From contig NZ_CP030050.1 of the NCBI RefSeq assembly GCF_015291705.1, forward strand, positions 4,030,001 to 4,094,000: a DNA stretch of 64,000 nucleotides, written 5' to 3'. Source of the DNA: Bradyrhizobium arachidis (GTDB taxonomy: Bacteria > Pseudomonadota > Alphaproteobacteria > Rhizobiales > Xanthobacteraceae). The notes under the pieces are model-generated. The model saw only the letters and a list, made by a program, of their open reading frames with translations. It made no database searches and was not told the origin of the DNA. Positions 17,300 through 25,398 of the stretch are shown here, piece after piece. The translations under genes and the position numbers were made by a program. The stretch's first letter is position 1. The number at the start of each line of letters is the position of its first letter.

Positions 17300-17962
17300 A
17301 TGCGTCGTGCGACTGTGGTGATTGCGGATCGACATCCGGTAGTCTTGTACGGTCTCGCAAATCTACTCGGGTCAGAACCTGATTTCGAGGTCATTGCATC
17401 CTGCGGTGACGCCGGGAATTGCATCGCGGCGGTTCTAGACCTTGCTCCCGACATTGCGATCATCGATGCGGCAATGCCGGAGTTGATCGCGCTGCTGAAC
17501 GATTCGCTCGACCGCTCGCAGAATCGATCGACCCGCCTGGTGTTCTTCGCAGCCAGCGAAGATTGCGATCTCATCTCAGCGGGGCTCCCCGCGGGGCACA
17601 GTGTTCTTCTAAAGGAGATGGCGGGCCAGGCGCTGGTGCAGTGCTTACGTGAGGTTATTCATGGTGCGACTGTCGTCCCGGGAGCGCCTATAGATCAGGT
17701 CGCACCTCAGGAGCAGAGCGCAAATCCGGAAAATGCACTCGCTGTGCTCACTGAGCGAGAGCGGCAAATCATCCGCCTTGTCTCTCGCGGTCTCTCCAAC
17801 AAGGAGATTGGCCGCCTGCTCAACATTGCTGATGGCACCATCAAGGTGCACCTCCACAAGATCTTCCAAAAGCTCGAGGTCGGCAATCGCACGGCGCTTG
17901 CTGCGCTCGCCATCTCGCAGGATGAGGGCGCAAATTCAATGCAGGACAGGCAGCGCAAATAG
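17300..17962 (+). CDS. NarL/FixJ-type response regulator (copy 2b)
   Basis: 220 residues, paralogue of 12036-12695. The receiver keeps the phosphoacceptor Asp in DIAIIDAAMPE and the Lys in VLLKE. The LuxR HTH reads LTERERQIIRLVSRGLSNKE and TIKVHLHKIFQKLEV. The ATG follows GGGAG at good spacing. The regulator pair 2a/2b repeats the arrangement of 1a/1b: one partner with an intact receiver, one with a degenerate receiver. This suggests the two proteins act together, possibly as heterodimers or antagonists (inference). Confidence 0.87.
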   Translation: MRRATVVIADRHPVVLYGLANLLGSEPDFEVIASCGDAGNCIAAVLDLAPDIAIIDAAMPELIALLNDSLDRSQNRSTRLVFFAASEDCDLISAGLPAGHSVLLKEMAGQALVQCLREVIHGATVVPGAPIDQVAPQEQSANPENALAVLTERERQIIRLVSRGLSNKEIGRLLNIADGTIKVHLHKIFQKLEVGNRTALAALAISQDEGANSMQDRQRK

Positions 17963-18076
17963 GGTCAAGCCCGCTGGGCCTAGGACTGCGAGATCATCCC
18001 GCGATGATTGCAGCGCGATATGCTGGAAGCGCGGCTGAAGAATTGTCTCTCGCGTCCGGCCAGCGAGAGGGGGCGC

Positions 18077-18313
18077 TCATTCTGCCACAGAGAACTGAAG
18101 AACGAATAGCGAGCGGCCGCCAAGTGCGGGGCTGTCGCTGACCTCCACCCGCCAGAAGACGTGAGGCAAGTGCCGTTCCGTCAAGTCATGCTTGAGGATC
18201 TCGCCGCTCAGTTCGATCGCTGCGGTGCGCGCTGCGACAATGTCAGGGAGGTCCAGCCCGACGTCGTCGAGAACTGAATTCCCATCGTGGATATGGAAGA
18301 AATATCGCGGCAT
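18077..18313 (-). CDS. DUF6894 small protein (copy 2)
   Basis: 78 residues starting MPRYFFHIHDGNS, with DDVGLDLPDIVAARTAAIEL and a SLFVLQFSVAE end. It is the paralogue of 12812-13048 and its position relative to the regulators is the same. GGAG with 7-nt spacing precedes the ATG. Function unknown. Confidence 0.78.
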   Translation of the reverse strand: MPRYFFHIHDGNSVLDDVGLDLPDIVAARTAAIELSGEILKHDLTERHLPHVFWRVEVSDSPALGGRSLFVLQFSVAE

Positions 18314-18730
18314 TGGTGTCTCCGGACAACGCGAAGAGTCCGATGACTGCAGCGAGCCCCGCGCATCACAACTGGGTCATCGGACCCACAATGAACAGAT
18401 AGCAGGCCGCCGTTGCAGGAGGATACATCATCATTGATGGGTACCTCGACGTTGATCTGATTGATCACGAATCCAAGGTGATTGATCGCTTGGTTATCGT
18501 TACGATTGTGGTGCGTCGACGGAGCCCACTTCGGCGCAGCGTTGCGGCCCCGGCTCCCTGCGAATCCTAGCCCCCCGCCGGGGCCGCGATCTTTTGGGCG
18601 ACTCATGTCGTCCCGTCACGAGCCATCACGCAGATCGTTCGGTCTGATGCTCTTTTGCTCGGGCGACATATCGGGCTGTGATGATGGTGCGCTCGAACTG
18701 GAGCCGAAAGTCCGCGAGCAAGCTTTGTAA
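18314..18730. other. Diverged spacer of the duplicated segment
   Basis: Aligns in patches with 13049-13330 of copy 1, so it is duplicated non-coding DNA. The perfect inverted repeat of copy 1 (13199-13248) is not preserved. A short DDGALE-coding string near 18678 may be a relic of the glmS 5' region, but the match is too short to be sure. Confidence 0.45.
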
Positions 18731-19149
18731 GGCGAGCGCCTTGTTTATCCGCTGGCCCTGGAAGGGCCCTCAAGCTCAAAGAGATAACCTACATACACGC
18801 CGAGGGATATGCGGCGGGCGAGCTCAAACATGGGCCAATCGCGCTGATAGATCAGGACCTGCCTGTCATCGTCATAGCGCCGAGCGACGCGACGTTCGGG
18901 AAGACCATATCGAACATGCAGGAGGTCATCCCCTGTGGAGGTCGCATCATCCTGTTGACCGATCAGAGAGGCGCTTCACTCGGCGCATCCGGTGCTTGCG
19001 CGACGTTGAGCTTGCCCGAGATGCCCGACGTCGTAGCGCCGCTGGCTTTTGCTGTGGCGCTACAGCTCCTGGCCTATCACAGCGCCGCAGCTCTGGGGAC
19101 CGACGTAGACCAACCGCGCAATCTCGCAAAGTCCGTGACGGTCGAATAG
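18731..19149 (+). pseudogene. glmS C-terminal remnant
   Basis: Encodes the last ~135 residues of a glmS paralogue. YPLALEG is followed by a one-base deletion that shifts frame at about 18765. LKLKEITYIHAEGYAAGELK and onward to DQPRNLAKSVTVE and the stop then match glmS at 13669-15495 position by position. The glutaminase domain and first SIS domain are missing. No start codon serves it, so it cannot make a working enzyme. It closes the second copy of the duplicated segment and marks where its 5' part was deleted. Confidence 0.85.
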
Positions 19150-19615
19150 TCCGTCAGGCGCGCAGCCTCTGTTCGTACACTTCAGGACGATGTCCGATGA
19201 TGCTGGTGTGACAGACGTGCGCTCCAGACTGGGTGCCTCTTTAGAGCAATCCCCATCATCGGCGGTCCTGCGTAAAATCCTCCGGCCTTCGGACTGAAGC
19301 TCAGCGCCGAGGTCCGCAGAGCAGGCGGCCTCGCCATCTTGTAACAGCGTTGGCGGGGTCGCTGCTGCTCAAAAAAACAGCTAGGACCGGCAGCGGTCCC
19401 CGCTGGCGCAGCAGAACAATCTGCCGGGGCGTAGAGAGAGTTCTCGTGTGCGCATCCATTCGGATCGATACAGCATCGCGCGGAAGCGTTGGTGATCCGT
19501 CAGGGGAGTAGCCCTTACGTGTATTGGAACACAGATCGGCTTGGAGATAGCCTCAGATCAAGCCTGTCCCGTCGATGGGCTCATTCGGCATTTGCGTCCG
19601 CTTTCGCGAGGAACC
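19150..19615. other. Gap after the glmS remnant, no gene seen
   Basis: About 465 bp without a recognisable coding region. A small dyad GGACCG-GCAG-CGGTCC lies near 19390 and an A7 run precedes it. No function can be assigned. Confidence 0.4.
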
Positions 19616-19816
19616 ATGTCTGTTTCGACCAGAACGGCCGGCGCCGACATTCGACGTGGCGATATGGTCAAAATTGTCAACGGCGAGCTGTTCCCGGCGC
19701 TCCTCTATGAGCCATACGACGGAAGCGCCGGCGAAGACATTCCTGAGGGCGCTCGAGCCTATTGTCGCAACGACAGAGTCTGGCGAGCGATGCCGCCGGG
19801 CTTTCGCCCTTCCTAG
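19616..19816 (+). CDS. Hypothetical small protein
   Basis: 66 residues starting MSVSTRTAGADIRRGDMVKI, acidic in the middle (DGSAGEDIPEGARAY) and ending MPPGFRPS. GAGGA lies at proper spacing before the ATG at 19616, which supports translation. I recognise no family. It converges on the minus-strand gene at 19850. It could be a conserved rhizobial small protein or a chance frame. Confidence 0.4.
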   Translation: MSVSTRTAGADIRRGDMVKIVNGELFPALLYEPYDGSAGEDIPEGARAYCRNDRVWRAMPPGFRPS

Positions 19817-19849
19817 AGTCGGTTGGCCCGCTTACTGATGGTGCGACGG

Positions 19850-20194
19850 CTAGGAAAGCGGATGCTTCGGCCGATATGGGCTCTGCGGGTTCACATCGAG
19901 CTCGACGATCTCGACGCAGCCTTGTGGCTGGGTATGGCTGGAGCCGGTTCGCCAGGGCCCATCGTGCAGCTGGGGAGCGCTTACCTTTGCAAGCCATAGA
20001 CAACGCCACTCGCCTTGCGGCGGGAGACCCGATTTGCTTTGGCCGCCAAACTGATAGGTGAGCGCCTTCTCCTGCTGTTGCGAATGGCCGAGGATGATGG
20101 GACAGAGTTCGCGGGGATAGCCGTCATATACGCAGAAGACCGGCTTGCGCTTGCGTATGGCTTGTTCGAACAAGCGGTAGTTGGAGCTCGGCAT
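19850..20194 (-). CDS. Conserved hypothetical protein (WYL-like fragment)
   Basis: 114 residues with AIRKRKPVFCVYDGYPREL near the start, then LTYQFGGQSKSG, GEWRCLWLAKVS and SHTQPQGCVEIVELDVN. The pattern of a short beta-rich domain with YDG and WRCLWL resembles part of WYL-type ligand-binding domains, but the assignment is tentative. A clear AAGGAGAG ribosome site precedes the ATG. It is the last minus-strand gene, 26 bp downstream of the flavin reductase, so it may belong to the end of the large catabolic gene run. Confidence 0.6.
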   Translation of the reverse strand: MPSSNYRLFEQAIRKRKPVFCVYDGYPRELCPIILGHSQQQEKALTYQFGGQSKSGLPPQGEWRCLWLAKVSAPQLHDGPWRTGSSHTQPQGCVEIVELDVNPQSPYRPKHPLS

Positions 20195-20220
20195 CGCTCT
20201 CTCCTTTACACCATCCCGCT

Positions 20221-20847
20221 CTAGAAGGTCGCGGCCATTGCCGCGAGGCGTCGATGGGCCCTTTCACGGGCAGCATCGATCGGCTGCTGCGGTCCGGTGG
20301 TTGGACCGATCGCCAGGAAGCGGACATCGCTGATTCCAACAAAGCGCAGGATTTCCCGCAGGTAGGGCGTTGCCATGTCGATGCGGCCGCGGTTCATGCC
20401 GGTGGCGAAGTCGCTGCCGCTGGCGAGGATGACCAGCGTCGGCCGGTCCGGCAGCAGCGGGAAATAGCCCTGCGACGGATCGAACCGAAAGGTGAGCCCG
20501 GGCTGCACGATGATGTCGAACCACTGCTTGAGCTTATAGGGGATGCCGAAGTTCCACATCGGGGTCGAGATCAACACCCGATCGGCGAGCGAGAAGCGCA
20601 GCGCCATGCGCTCGGCCTCGGCGAAGCTCTCGCGCTGCGCCTCGTTAAAGGCCTGAGCTTTCATGCGCGCGTATTTAGCATCGACGATGGGGCCCATGAA
20701 CTCCGGCATCCGGTCACGCCAGATGTCAACGACATCAATGTCCCAATCCGGCCGAGCCTGGCGGAAGCCGTCAAGAAAGACGCGCGCGCCGGCCGTCGAG
20801 ACGGACTCGGGGCGGGGCGAGCAGGACAGATGCAGGAGCTTTGCCAC
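20221..20847 (-). CDS. FMN-dependent NADH:quinone / azo reductase
   Basis: 208-residue flavodoxin-fold reductase. It has the FMN phosphate loop near the N-terminus (SCSPRPESVS), PMWNFGIPYKLKQWFD near residue 97 (the PMYNF motif of AzoR) and a TFRFDPSQGYFPLL segment. The family reduces quinones or azo bonds with NAD(P)H in the cytoplasm. The start is GTG 20847, three bases after the stop of the upstream fusion gene. It probably handles a quinone-like intermediate or protects against one in the putative catabolic pathway (inference). Confidence 0.82.
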   Translation of the reverse strand: MAKLLHLSCSPRPESVSTAGARVFLDGFRQARPDWDIDVVDIWRDRMPEFMGPIVDAKYARMKAQAFNEAQRESFAEAERMALRFSLADRVLISTPMWNFGIPYKLKQWFDIIVQPGLTFRFDPSQGYFPLLPDRPTLVILASGSDFATGMNRGRIDMATPYLREILRFVGISDVRFLAIGPTTGPQQPIDAARERAHRRLAAMAATF

Positions 20848-20850
20848 AGC

Positions 20851-22425
20851 TCATCCCAGCGCTCTGATGACGGTATCGGCCCTGGTTACGACCGCGACGT
20901 TCTGCATGGCAAAATTGATCGAGGCGTTGTGCCAGTCGGCGTTCATGGTCGAGCAGCAATCCTCGGGCACGATCATGAAGTAGCCCTTGTCGGCACCGGT
21001 GCGCGCGGTGTGCTCGACCGACATGTTGGTCCATGCGCCGGTATTGATGATCATGTCGCGGCCGGTGGCCTTCAGGATGGTCTCCAGCCGCGTGCCTTCC
21101 CAGGCGCTCATCCGCATCTTCTCGACGACGAAGTCGCCGGGCCGCGGCTCGAGGCCGGAGACCGGAGCCGCGCCCCAGCTTCCCCGCACCATCGCCTTGC
21201 TATCGACGAGACCCTCGAACAGCGGTGCATTCAGCGTGACGCCGGGTGCGCCGGGCTCGACCACGAACCAGACATGGATGATGGCGACGCCGCGGGCGCG
21301 CGCGGCCTCCGCGAGGCGCCGCACGTTCTCCACGACATGCTGTTGCTTCGCGTGCCCCGGCGCGCCTGATTCAGCGAAGGCGCCGCCGTCCATGATGACG
21401 TCGTTCTGGAGATCCTGGATGATCATGGCGCAGCGCTGCGGATCGAGCCGCATCTCGCCCTCGGCGAGAATAGGCGAGGCCGGAGCTGAACTCGGGCTCG
21501 CTCCGCCGCCGGCGCGCCGGCCGCTCATATAGGGCTCGTGACGCGGGCCGACCCTGGTCGGGATCGCATATACCGAACGGGTCGAGGTGAGGTAGAGCGT
21601 GCGGAAATCCGGCCCGCCCCAGGCGAGGTTGGCGACCAGCTCCGGCACGCGGACCTTGCCGAGCAGCTCGGCGCGCGGGGAATAGACCCAGACGCCGCCG
21701 GGGGCGGTGACCCAGACATTGCCGTGCTGGTCGCATTTCATGCCGTCGGGCAGGCCCGGTTCGAGCTCGGACTTGATGCCGCTCGCGAACACGCGTGCGT
21801 TCGAGAGCGTTCCGTCGGCATTGACGTCGAACACGCGGATCAGCGCCTGCACGGTATCGTTGACATAGAGCAGCTTCTCGTCGGGCGAGAAGCACAGTCC
21901 GTTCGGCTGGTCGAACAGGTTCCGCTCGACCAACAGCTTCGGCTCGCCGCCTGGCAGGACGCGGTAGACGCCCTGGAAGCCGAGCTGGCGCGGCCGCTCG
22001 ACGCCATACACCGGCATCCGCCCATACCAGGGATCCGAGAAATAGATTGCACCAGAAGAATGCACGCAGACGTCGTTCGGGCTGTTGAGCTCCTGGCCGC
22101 CGAAATGCGAAGCCAGCACCTCACGCCGTCCGTCCGGGCGTTCGCGGACGAGCGACGAGGTCGCGTGCTCGCAGACGATCAGGTTGAGCTCGGCGTCATA
22201 GGTCATGCCGTTGCATTTGTTCGAAGGGCGCTTGACCTCGACGACGCCGCGCCGCGCATCCCAGCGCCGGCGCACGTCGCCGGGCATGTCCGAGAACAGC
22301 AGATAATGATCGACCGGATGCCAGATCGGCCCTTCCGTGAAATCAAAGCCGGTGCCGATCTGTGCGACCGGCGCATAGGGGTCGATCAGGTTCTCGAACT
22401 CGCTTCGCAGGGTGACATGCGTCAT
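20851..22425 (-). CDS. SMP-30/gluconolactonase fused to isochorismatase-like domain
   Basis: 524 residues with two domains. The N-terminal six-bladed propeller (about 1-300) has SMP-30 metal-site motifs: EGPIWHP, NSPNDVCV, PNGLCFSPDEKLLYVNDT and PDGMKCDQHGNVWV. It would act as a calcium-dependent lactonase or esterase. A Gly/Ser/Pro-rich linker (about 305-325) leads to an isochorismatase-like hydrolase domain with QDLQND (Asp) and VEKMRMSAWEGT (Lys). The normal cysteine nucleophile is replaced: TNMSVEHTAR where relatives have TN-x-C-V. The second domain may therefore be inactive as a cysteine hydrolase, or use other chemistry. Neighbours are lactonase-like and amidohydrolase genes, supporting a hydrolytic pathway. 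The fusion itself is unusual. Confidence 0.85.
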   Translation of the reverse strand: MTHVTLRSEFENLIDPYAPVAQIGTGFDFTEGPIWHPVDHYLLFSDMPGDVRRRWDARRGVVEVKRPSNKCNGMTYDAELNLIVCEHATSSLVRERPDGRREVLASHFGGQELNSPNDVCVHSSGAIYFSDPWYGRMPVYGVERPRQLGFQGVYRVLPGGEPKLLVERNLFDQPNGLCFSPDEKLLYVNDTVQALIRVFDVNADGTLSNARVFASGIKSELEPGLPDGMKCDQHGNVWVTAPGGVWVYSPRAELLGKVRVPELVANLAWGGPDFRTLYLTSTRSVYAIPTRVGPRHEPYMSGRRAGGGASPSSAPASPILAEGEMRLDPQRCAMIIQDLQNDVIMDGGAFAESGAPGHAKQQHVVENVRRLAEAARARGVAIIHVWFVVEPGAPGVTLNAPLFEGLVDSKAMVRGSWGAAPVSGLEPRPGDFVVEKMRMSAWEGTRLETILKATGRDMIINTGAWTNMSVEHTARTGADKGYFMIVPEDCCSTMNADWHNASINFAMQNVAVVTRADTVIRALG

Positions 22426-22519
22426 CGGTCGATCCTCGGACGCATGATCCGGACCCGAAGGGCCGCGTTAGCGCAAAGTGTGAAGCGGCTTTCCGAAAGG
22501 ATCATGCGCAAAAAGAACC

Positions 22520-23368
22520 TCACGCAGGGAACCAGTTGCGCTGGGGAAGGGACTGAACAATAGGGCCAGGAACCTGGTCGTGCAGTCGTCCGACCACGTT
22601 GCCGCCTTCGATCTTGGCGGGCCGGTCGTGCACGGGAAGGAGATAGCGCGAACTGCTCAGCAGCTTCTTGATCGCCGCCTTCTCCGCGCGCTTGCTGGTG
22701 CCATGGTTGCCGGTGGTGCGTGGTTCCCAGTCGTGGATCTCGTGGAAGGGCGTGACGATCTGGTCGTTGAAGTCGTAGATCACGTCGCCGCAGATGGTCG
22801 CAATGCCGTCGGCGGTGTGGACGATGATGTTCATCGATCCCTCGGTATGGGCGTTGGCCGCATCGCAATAGACGCCGGGCATCAGCTCGATCGGACCGGT
22901 GATCTCCAGGTCGAGGAAGCGCAGCGCGCTCTTGGTGTGCAGGCGGTCGATCAGGTGCTTGATGTCGGGCGCTGGATATTGCGGATGCATCAGGCCGGAG
23001 ACGGAATATTCGAGCTCCTTGCGATTGACGACGACGGTCGTGTTCATCGGGAACAGATCGTCCTTGCCGGCATGATCGATGTGCAGATGGGTGTGGCAGA
23101 CGAAGCGCACATCGCCCATGCGCACGCCGTGTCGCGCGAGCTGGTTCTCGATCATGTGCTCATGGTACTGAAGCCCGCGCATCCCCAGAGTCTCCATGAT
23201 CTGGTTGGAGCGATAGCCGGTGTCGACCACGACCGGATAGGGGCCGCCGAGGATCAGGAAGCCGAGGGTGAGGACGCGGCGGGTGCGGCCGCAGTCGCGG
23301 CCGAGCACCAGGAAGCTCGATTCCAGCTCGATATCGCCATAGTCCAGGATCTTGATCTCCAGCGCCAT
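22520..23368 (-). CDS. Metallo-beta-lactamase fold hydrolase, AHL-lactonase-like
   Basis: 282 residues with the zinc-site HTHLHIDHAG (HxHxDH) near residue 93. The downstream His and Asp ligands follow in ANAHTEGS and CGDVIYDFND. The overall layout is that of N-acyl-homoserine lactonases and related ring-opening hydrolases. GGAGGG precedes the ATG. It sits between an amidohydrolase and the SMP-30 fusion in one direction, so its natural substrate is more likely a lactone or cyclic amide of the catabolic pathway than a quorum signal (inference). Confidence 0.82.
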   Translation of the reverse strand: MALEIKILDYGDIELESSFLVLGRDCGRTRRVLTLGFLILGGPYPVVVDTGYRSNQIMETLGMRGLQYHEHMIENQLARHGVRMGDVRFVCHTHLHIDHAGKDDLFPMNTTVVVNRKELEYSVSGLMHPQYPAPDIKHLIDRLHTKSALRFLDLEITGPIELMPGVYCDAANAHTEGSMNIIVHTADGIATICGDVIYDFNDQIVTPFHEIHDWEPRTTGNHGTSKRAEKAAIKKLLSSSRYLLPVHDRPAKIEGGNVVGRLHDQVPGPIVQSLPQRNWFPA

Positions 23369-23398
23369 TCCTTGCCCTCCTGTCTCGTGTCTCGTCTG

Positions 23399-24283
23399 TC
23401 AAAGCCGGTAGACGCGCGCAGCCGTCGTCCGGAAGATCGCGTCCTGCTGCTCGGCGCTGAAAGGCGCGGCGGCGCTGCGAAAGGCACCGACGAGCTCGCG
23501 ATAGCTGGTCCACAATTTCTCGATCGGGAAATTGGAGCCGAACAGGCAGCGCTCGGCGCCGAAGATCGCGACCGTATCGGCGAGCACGGCCGCGATGTGC
23601 GCGGGGTCGTTGCGATGGATGAAGGTGCCGAGCCCGGACAGCTTCGAGACCACGTTCGGGCAGGTGGCGAGGCGGGCCATCCCGGCGCGCCAGGCCGCGC
23701 GTCCCGCCGGCGAGAGATCCTCCGGCATGCCGGCATGCTGGAGGACGAACGTCACCTTGGGGCAGGACTCGGCGAGCAGTGCGGCATCCGGCATCTGCGG
23801 CGTGAAGACCTGCAGGTCGAAGCTCCAGCCGTAATCGGCGAGATGCGCGACGTTGCGACGGATCACGGGGTCTGCGCACAGGTCCTGACGAGCCGCGAAG
23901 CGGTACAGCGGGTTTTCGTGCCAGTGCAGCTGCATGCGCACGCCGCGCAGCAGCGGGTAGCGCTTGAGCCGGTCGAGCTGCGGGCGCACGTCGTCGGCCG
24001 CGAAATTGGCGTAGGCGACGATGGCATGCGGCCAGCCGTGCTCTTCGGCGGTCCGCTGCACCCAGGCGGCCTCGTCCTCGAAATGCTCGGGCGCCCAATT
24101 GGTCTGCACATAGACCGAGCGTGTGACGCCGGTGCCCTTGAGATCGTCGAGATATTCCTCGATCGGATAATCGCGGCGGATCGGCTCGTACGGTCCGAAG
24201 ATGCGCGGCTGCATGGGGCCGGTCAGCCAGGGCAGGTCAGCCTGCCGCCAGATGTGGTGATGGCCGTCGACTATATCGTTCAC
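23399..24283 (-). CDS. Amidohydrolase family (TIM-barrel, amidohydrolase 2 / PDC-hydrolase-like)
   Basis: 294 residues starting VNDIVDGHHHIWR, where HHH supplies the first metal-site histidines. YVQTNWAPEHFEDE, GVRMQLHW, FDLQVF, VLQHAGMP and CLFGSNFPIEKL follow. This matches the amidohydrolase-2 group that includes 2-pyrone-4,6-dicarboxylate hydrolase and L-fucono-lactonase-like enzymes, which hydrolyse lactones or decarboxylate. The start is GTG 24283 with AAGGAGAG upstream. The GTGA overlap with the VWA gene suggests coupled translation. Upstream in-frame codons to 24451 are within the VWA gene and are not used. Confidence 0.85.
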   Translation of the reverse strand: MNDIVDGHHHIWRQADLPWLTGPMQPRIFGPYEPIRRDYPIEEYLDDLKGTGVTRSVYVQTNWAPEHFEDEAAWVQRTAEEHGWPHAIVAYANFAADDVRPQLDRLKRYPLLRGVRMQLHWHENPLYRFAARQDLCADPVIRRNVAHLADYGWSFDLQVFTPQMPDAALLAESCPKVTFVLQHAGMPEDLSPAGRAAWRAGMARLATCPNVVSKLSGLGTFIHRNDPAHIAAVLADTVAIFGAERCLFGSNFPIEKLWTSYRELVGAFRSAAAPFSAEQQDAIFRTTAARVYRL

Positions 24284-25398
24284 GCAGCTCTCCTTCCCAG
24301 TGCCAGTACATGGGCGACGATCGAGGCGCTCGATCCGCCGTCCACGAGATCGTCGACAAAGCGTTCGATCGCGACGAGCGCTTCGGTCTGTGGGCGAAAG
24401 CCTGGTCCAGTTGCGAGCGGCGTCAGCCAGCTCAGGCGCCAGGCCCGCCACGACAATTTCGCGACGGCGTCGCGAAGAGCGTCAAGCTCGCCGCGTTCGA
24501 GCCCATCGGACACGATGACCACGGCGGCGCCGCGGGCATAGCCGCCGAACCGAGGGACCGCCAGGAACGCTTGCAGCGCATCGCCGATGCGGGTGCCGCC
24601 GTCCCAATCGCTGACGAGATGTGCGGCCGCGCTCAAGGCCTGTTCGCGTCGCTTCAGCCGCAGCGCGCGGGTGACACGGGTCAGGCGGGTGCCGAAGGTG
24701 AAGACCTCGGCATTCGGCGCGGCCTGCACCAGCACGTGGGCGAGCTTCATGTTCTCCTCGGTGCGGCTCTTCATCGAGCCGGAGACGTCGATCAGCAGCA
24801 GGATCTTGCGGGGACGCTGGCGCCGCTTGAGGTGGCCGAGACGCAGGATTTCGCCGTCGCTGCGGACGCTGTCGCGCAAGGTGCGGCGTAGATCGGCAAA
24901 GGGGCCGCGGCGGGCCCGCATGCGGCGGTGGCCGCGCCGCCGCGGCAAACGCCGCGGGGCCTCGCGCGCCAGGCGGCGGAGCGGATCGGAGGTGGAGAGC
25001 TGGGCGAAGCGGCGCTCGACCAACGCCTCGGTGCGCGTCGCGGTGAGGCCGGACTCGTTGGCCTCATCGGAGAGCAGGGGCTCCTCGTCGCCGCGACCCT
25101 CTTCCTGGAGCCGGACGGTCTCGTCGTCCTCGCCGTCGTCGGCGTGCTCGATGGCCTCGCCGCCGCGGAAATGCAGGTCGAACAGCCGGTCGAAGGTGGC
25201 GCGGCGCTCTGGGGGCGGGGCGAGGGTGGCAAGCGCAGACTGCCTGATATCCCTGAGGTCGCGCGGACCCAGCAGTTCGATCGCTGCCAGGAACGCTGTG
25301 GTCTGTTCCGGCGCAACGGCAAAGCCGTTGGCGCGCAGCAGCGCGACGAAGGAAATGAAGATCCTGGCAGCGCGCGGGAGCTGCAGCTCGGTGCTCAT
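24280..25398 (-). CDS. CoxE-like VWA-domain protein
   Basis: 372 residues. An N-terminal helical region is followed by an acidic and Arg-rich middle, then a von Willebrand A domain with LLLIDVSGSMKS (MIDAS DxSGS) and IVSDGLERGE. This is the CoxE group, which partners with a MoxR-type AAA ATPase in maturation of molybdenum hydroxylases: copper/sulfur insertion in CO dehydrogenase, or general chaperone work. The start at 25398 overlaps the MoxR stop as ATGA, a sign of translational coupling. The pair sits directly downstream of the Mo-hydroxylase subunits. Confidence 0.85.
   Translation of the reverse strand: MSTELQLPRAARIFISFVALLRANGFAVAPEQTTAFLAAIELLGPRDLRDIRQSALATLAPPPERRATFDRLFDLHFRGGEAIEHADDGEDDETVRLQEEGRGDEEPLLSDEANESGLTATRTEALVERRFAQLSTSDPLRRLAREAPRRLPRRRGHRRMRARRGPFADLRRTLRDSVRSDGEILRLGHLKRRQRPRKILLLIDVSGSMKSRTEENMKLAHVLVQAAPNAEVFTFGTRLTRVTRALRLKRREQALSAAAHLVSDWDGGTRIGDALQAFLAVPRFGGYARGAAVVIVSDGLERGELDALRDAVAKLSWRAWRLSWLTPLATGPGFRPQTEALVAIERFVDDLVDGGSSASIVAHVLALGRRAA

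Larger units (their letters stand above)
15951..19149. repeat. Direct segmental duplication, copy 2 (truncated)
   Basis: Second copy of the regulator pair, DUF6894 and glmS segment of 10831-15495, in the same orientation. Its glmS is reduced to a C-terminal remnant, so copy 2 is about 1.5 kb shorter. The protein copies differ at many positions, so the duplication is not recent. Confidence 0.8.

Noticed and set aside
18472..18512. Nod-box-like stretch (ATCCA then GATTGATCG and TTACGATTG)
   Set aside because: Only scattered matches to the nod-box consensus, wrong spacing, and no nod gene follows; the region is diverged duplicated spacer.
22580..24541. 653-codon open frame on the plus strand
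   Set aside because: Antisense shadow of the lactonase-like and amidohydrolase genes in very high-GC DNA; no motif and no good start.
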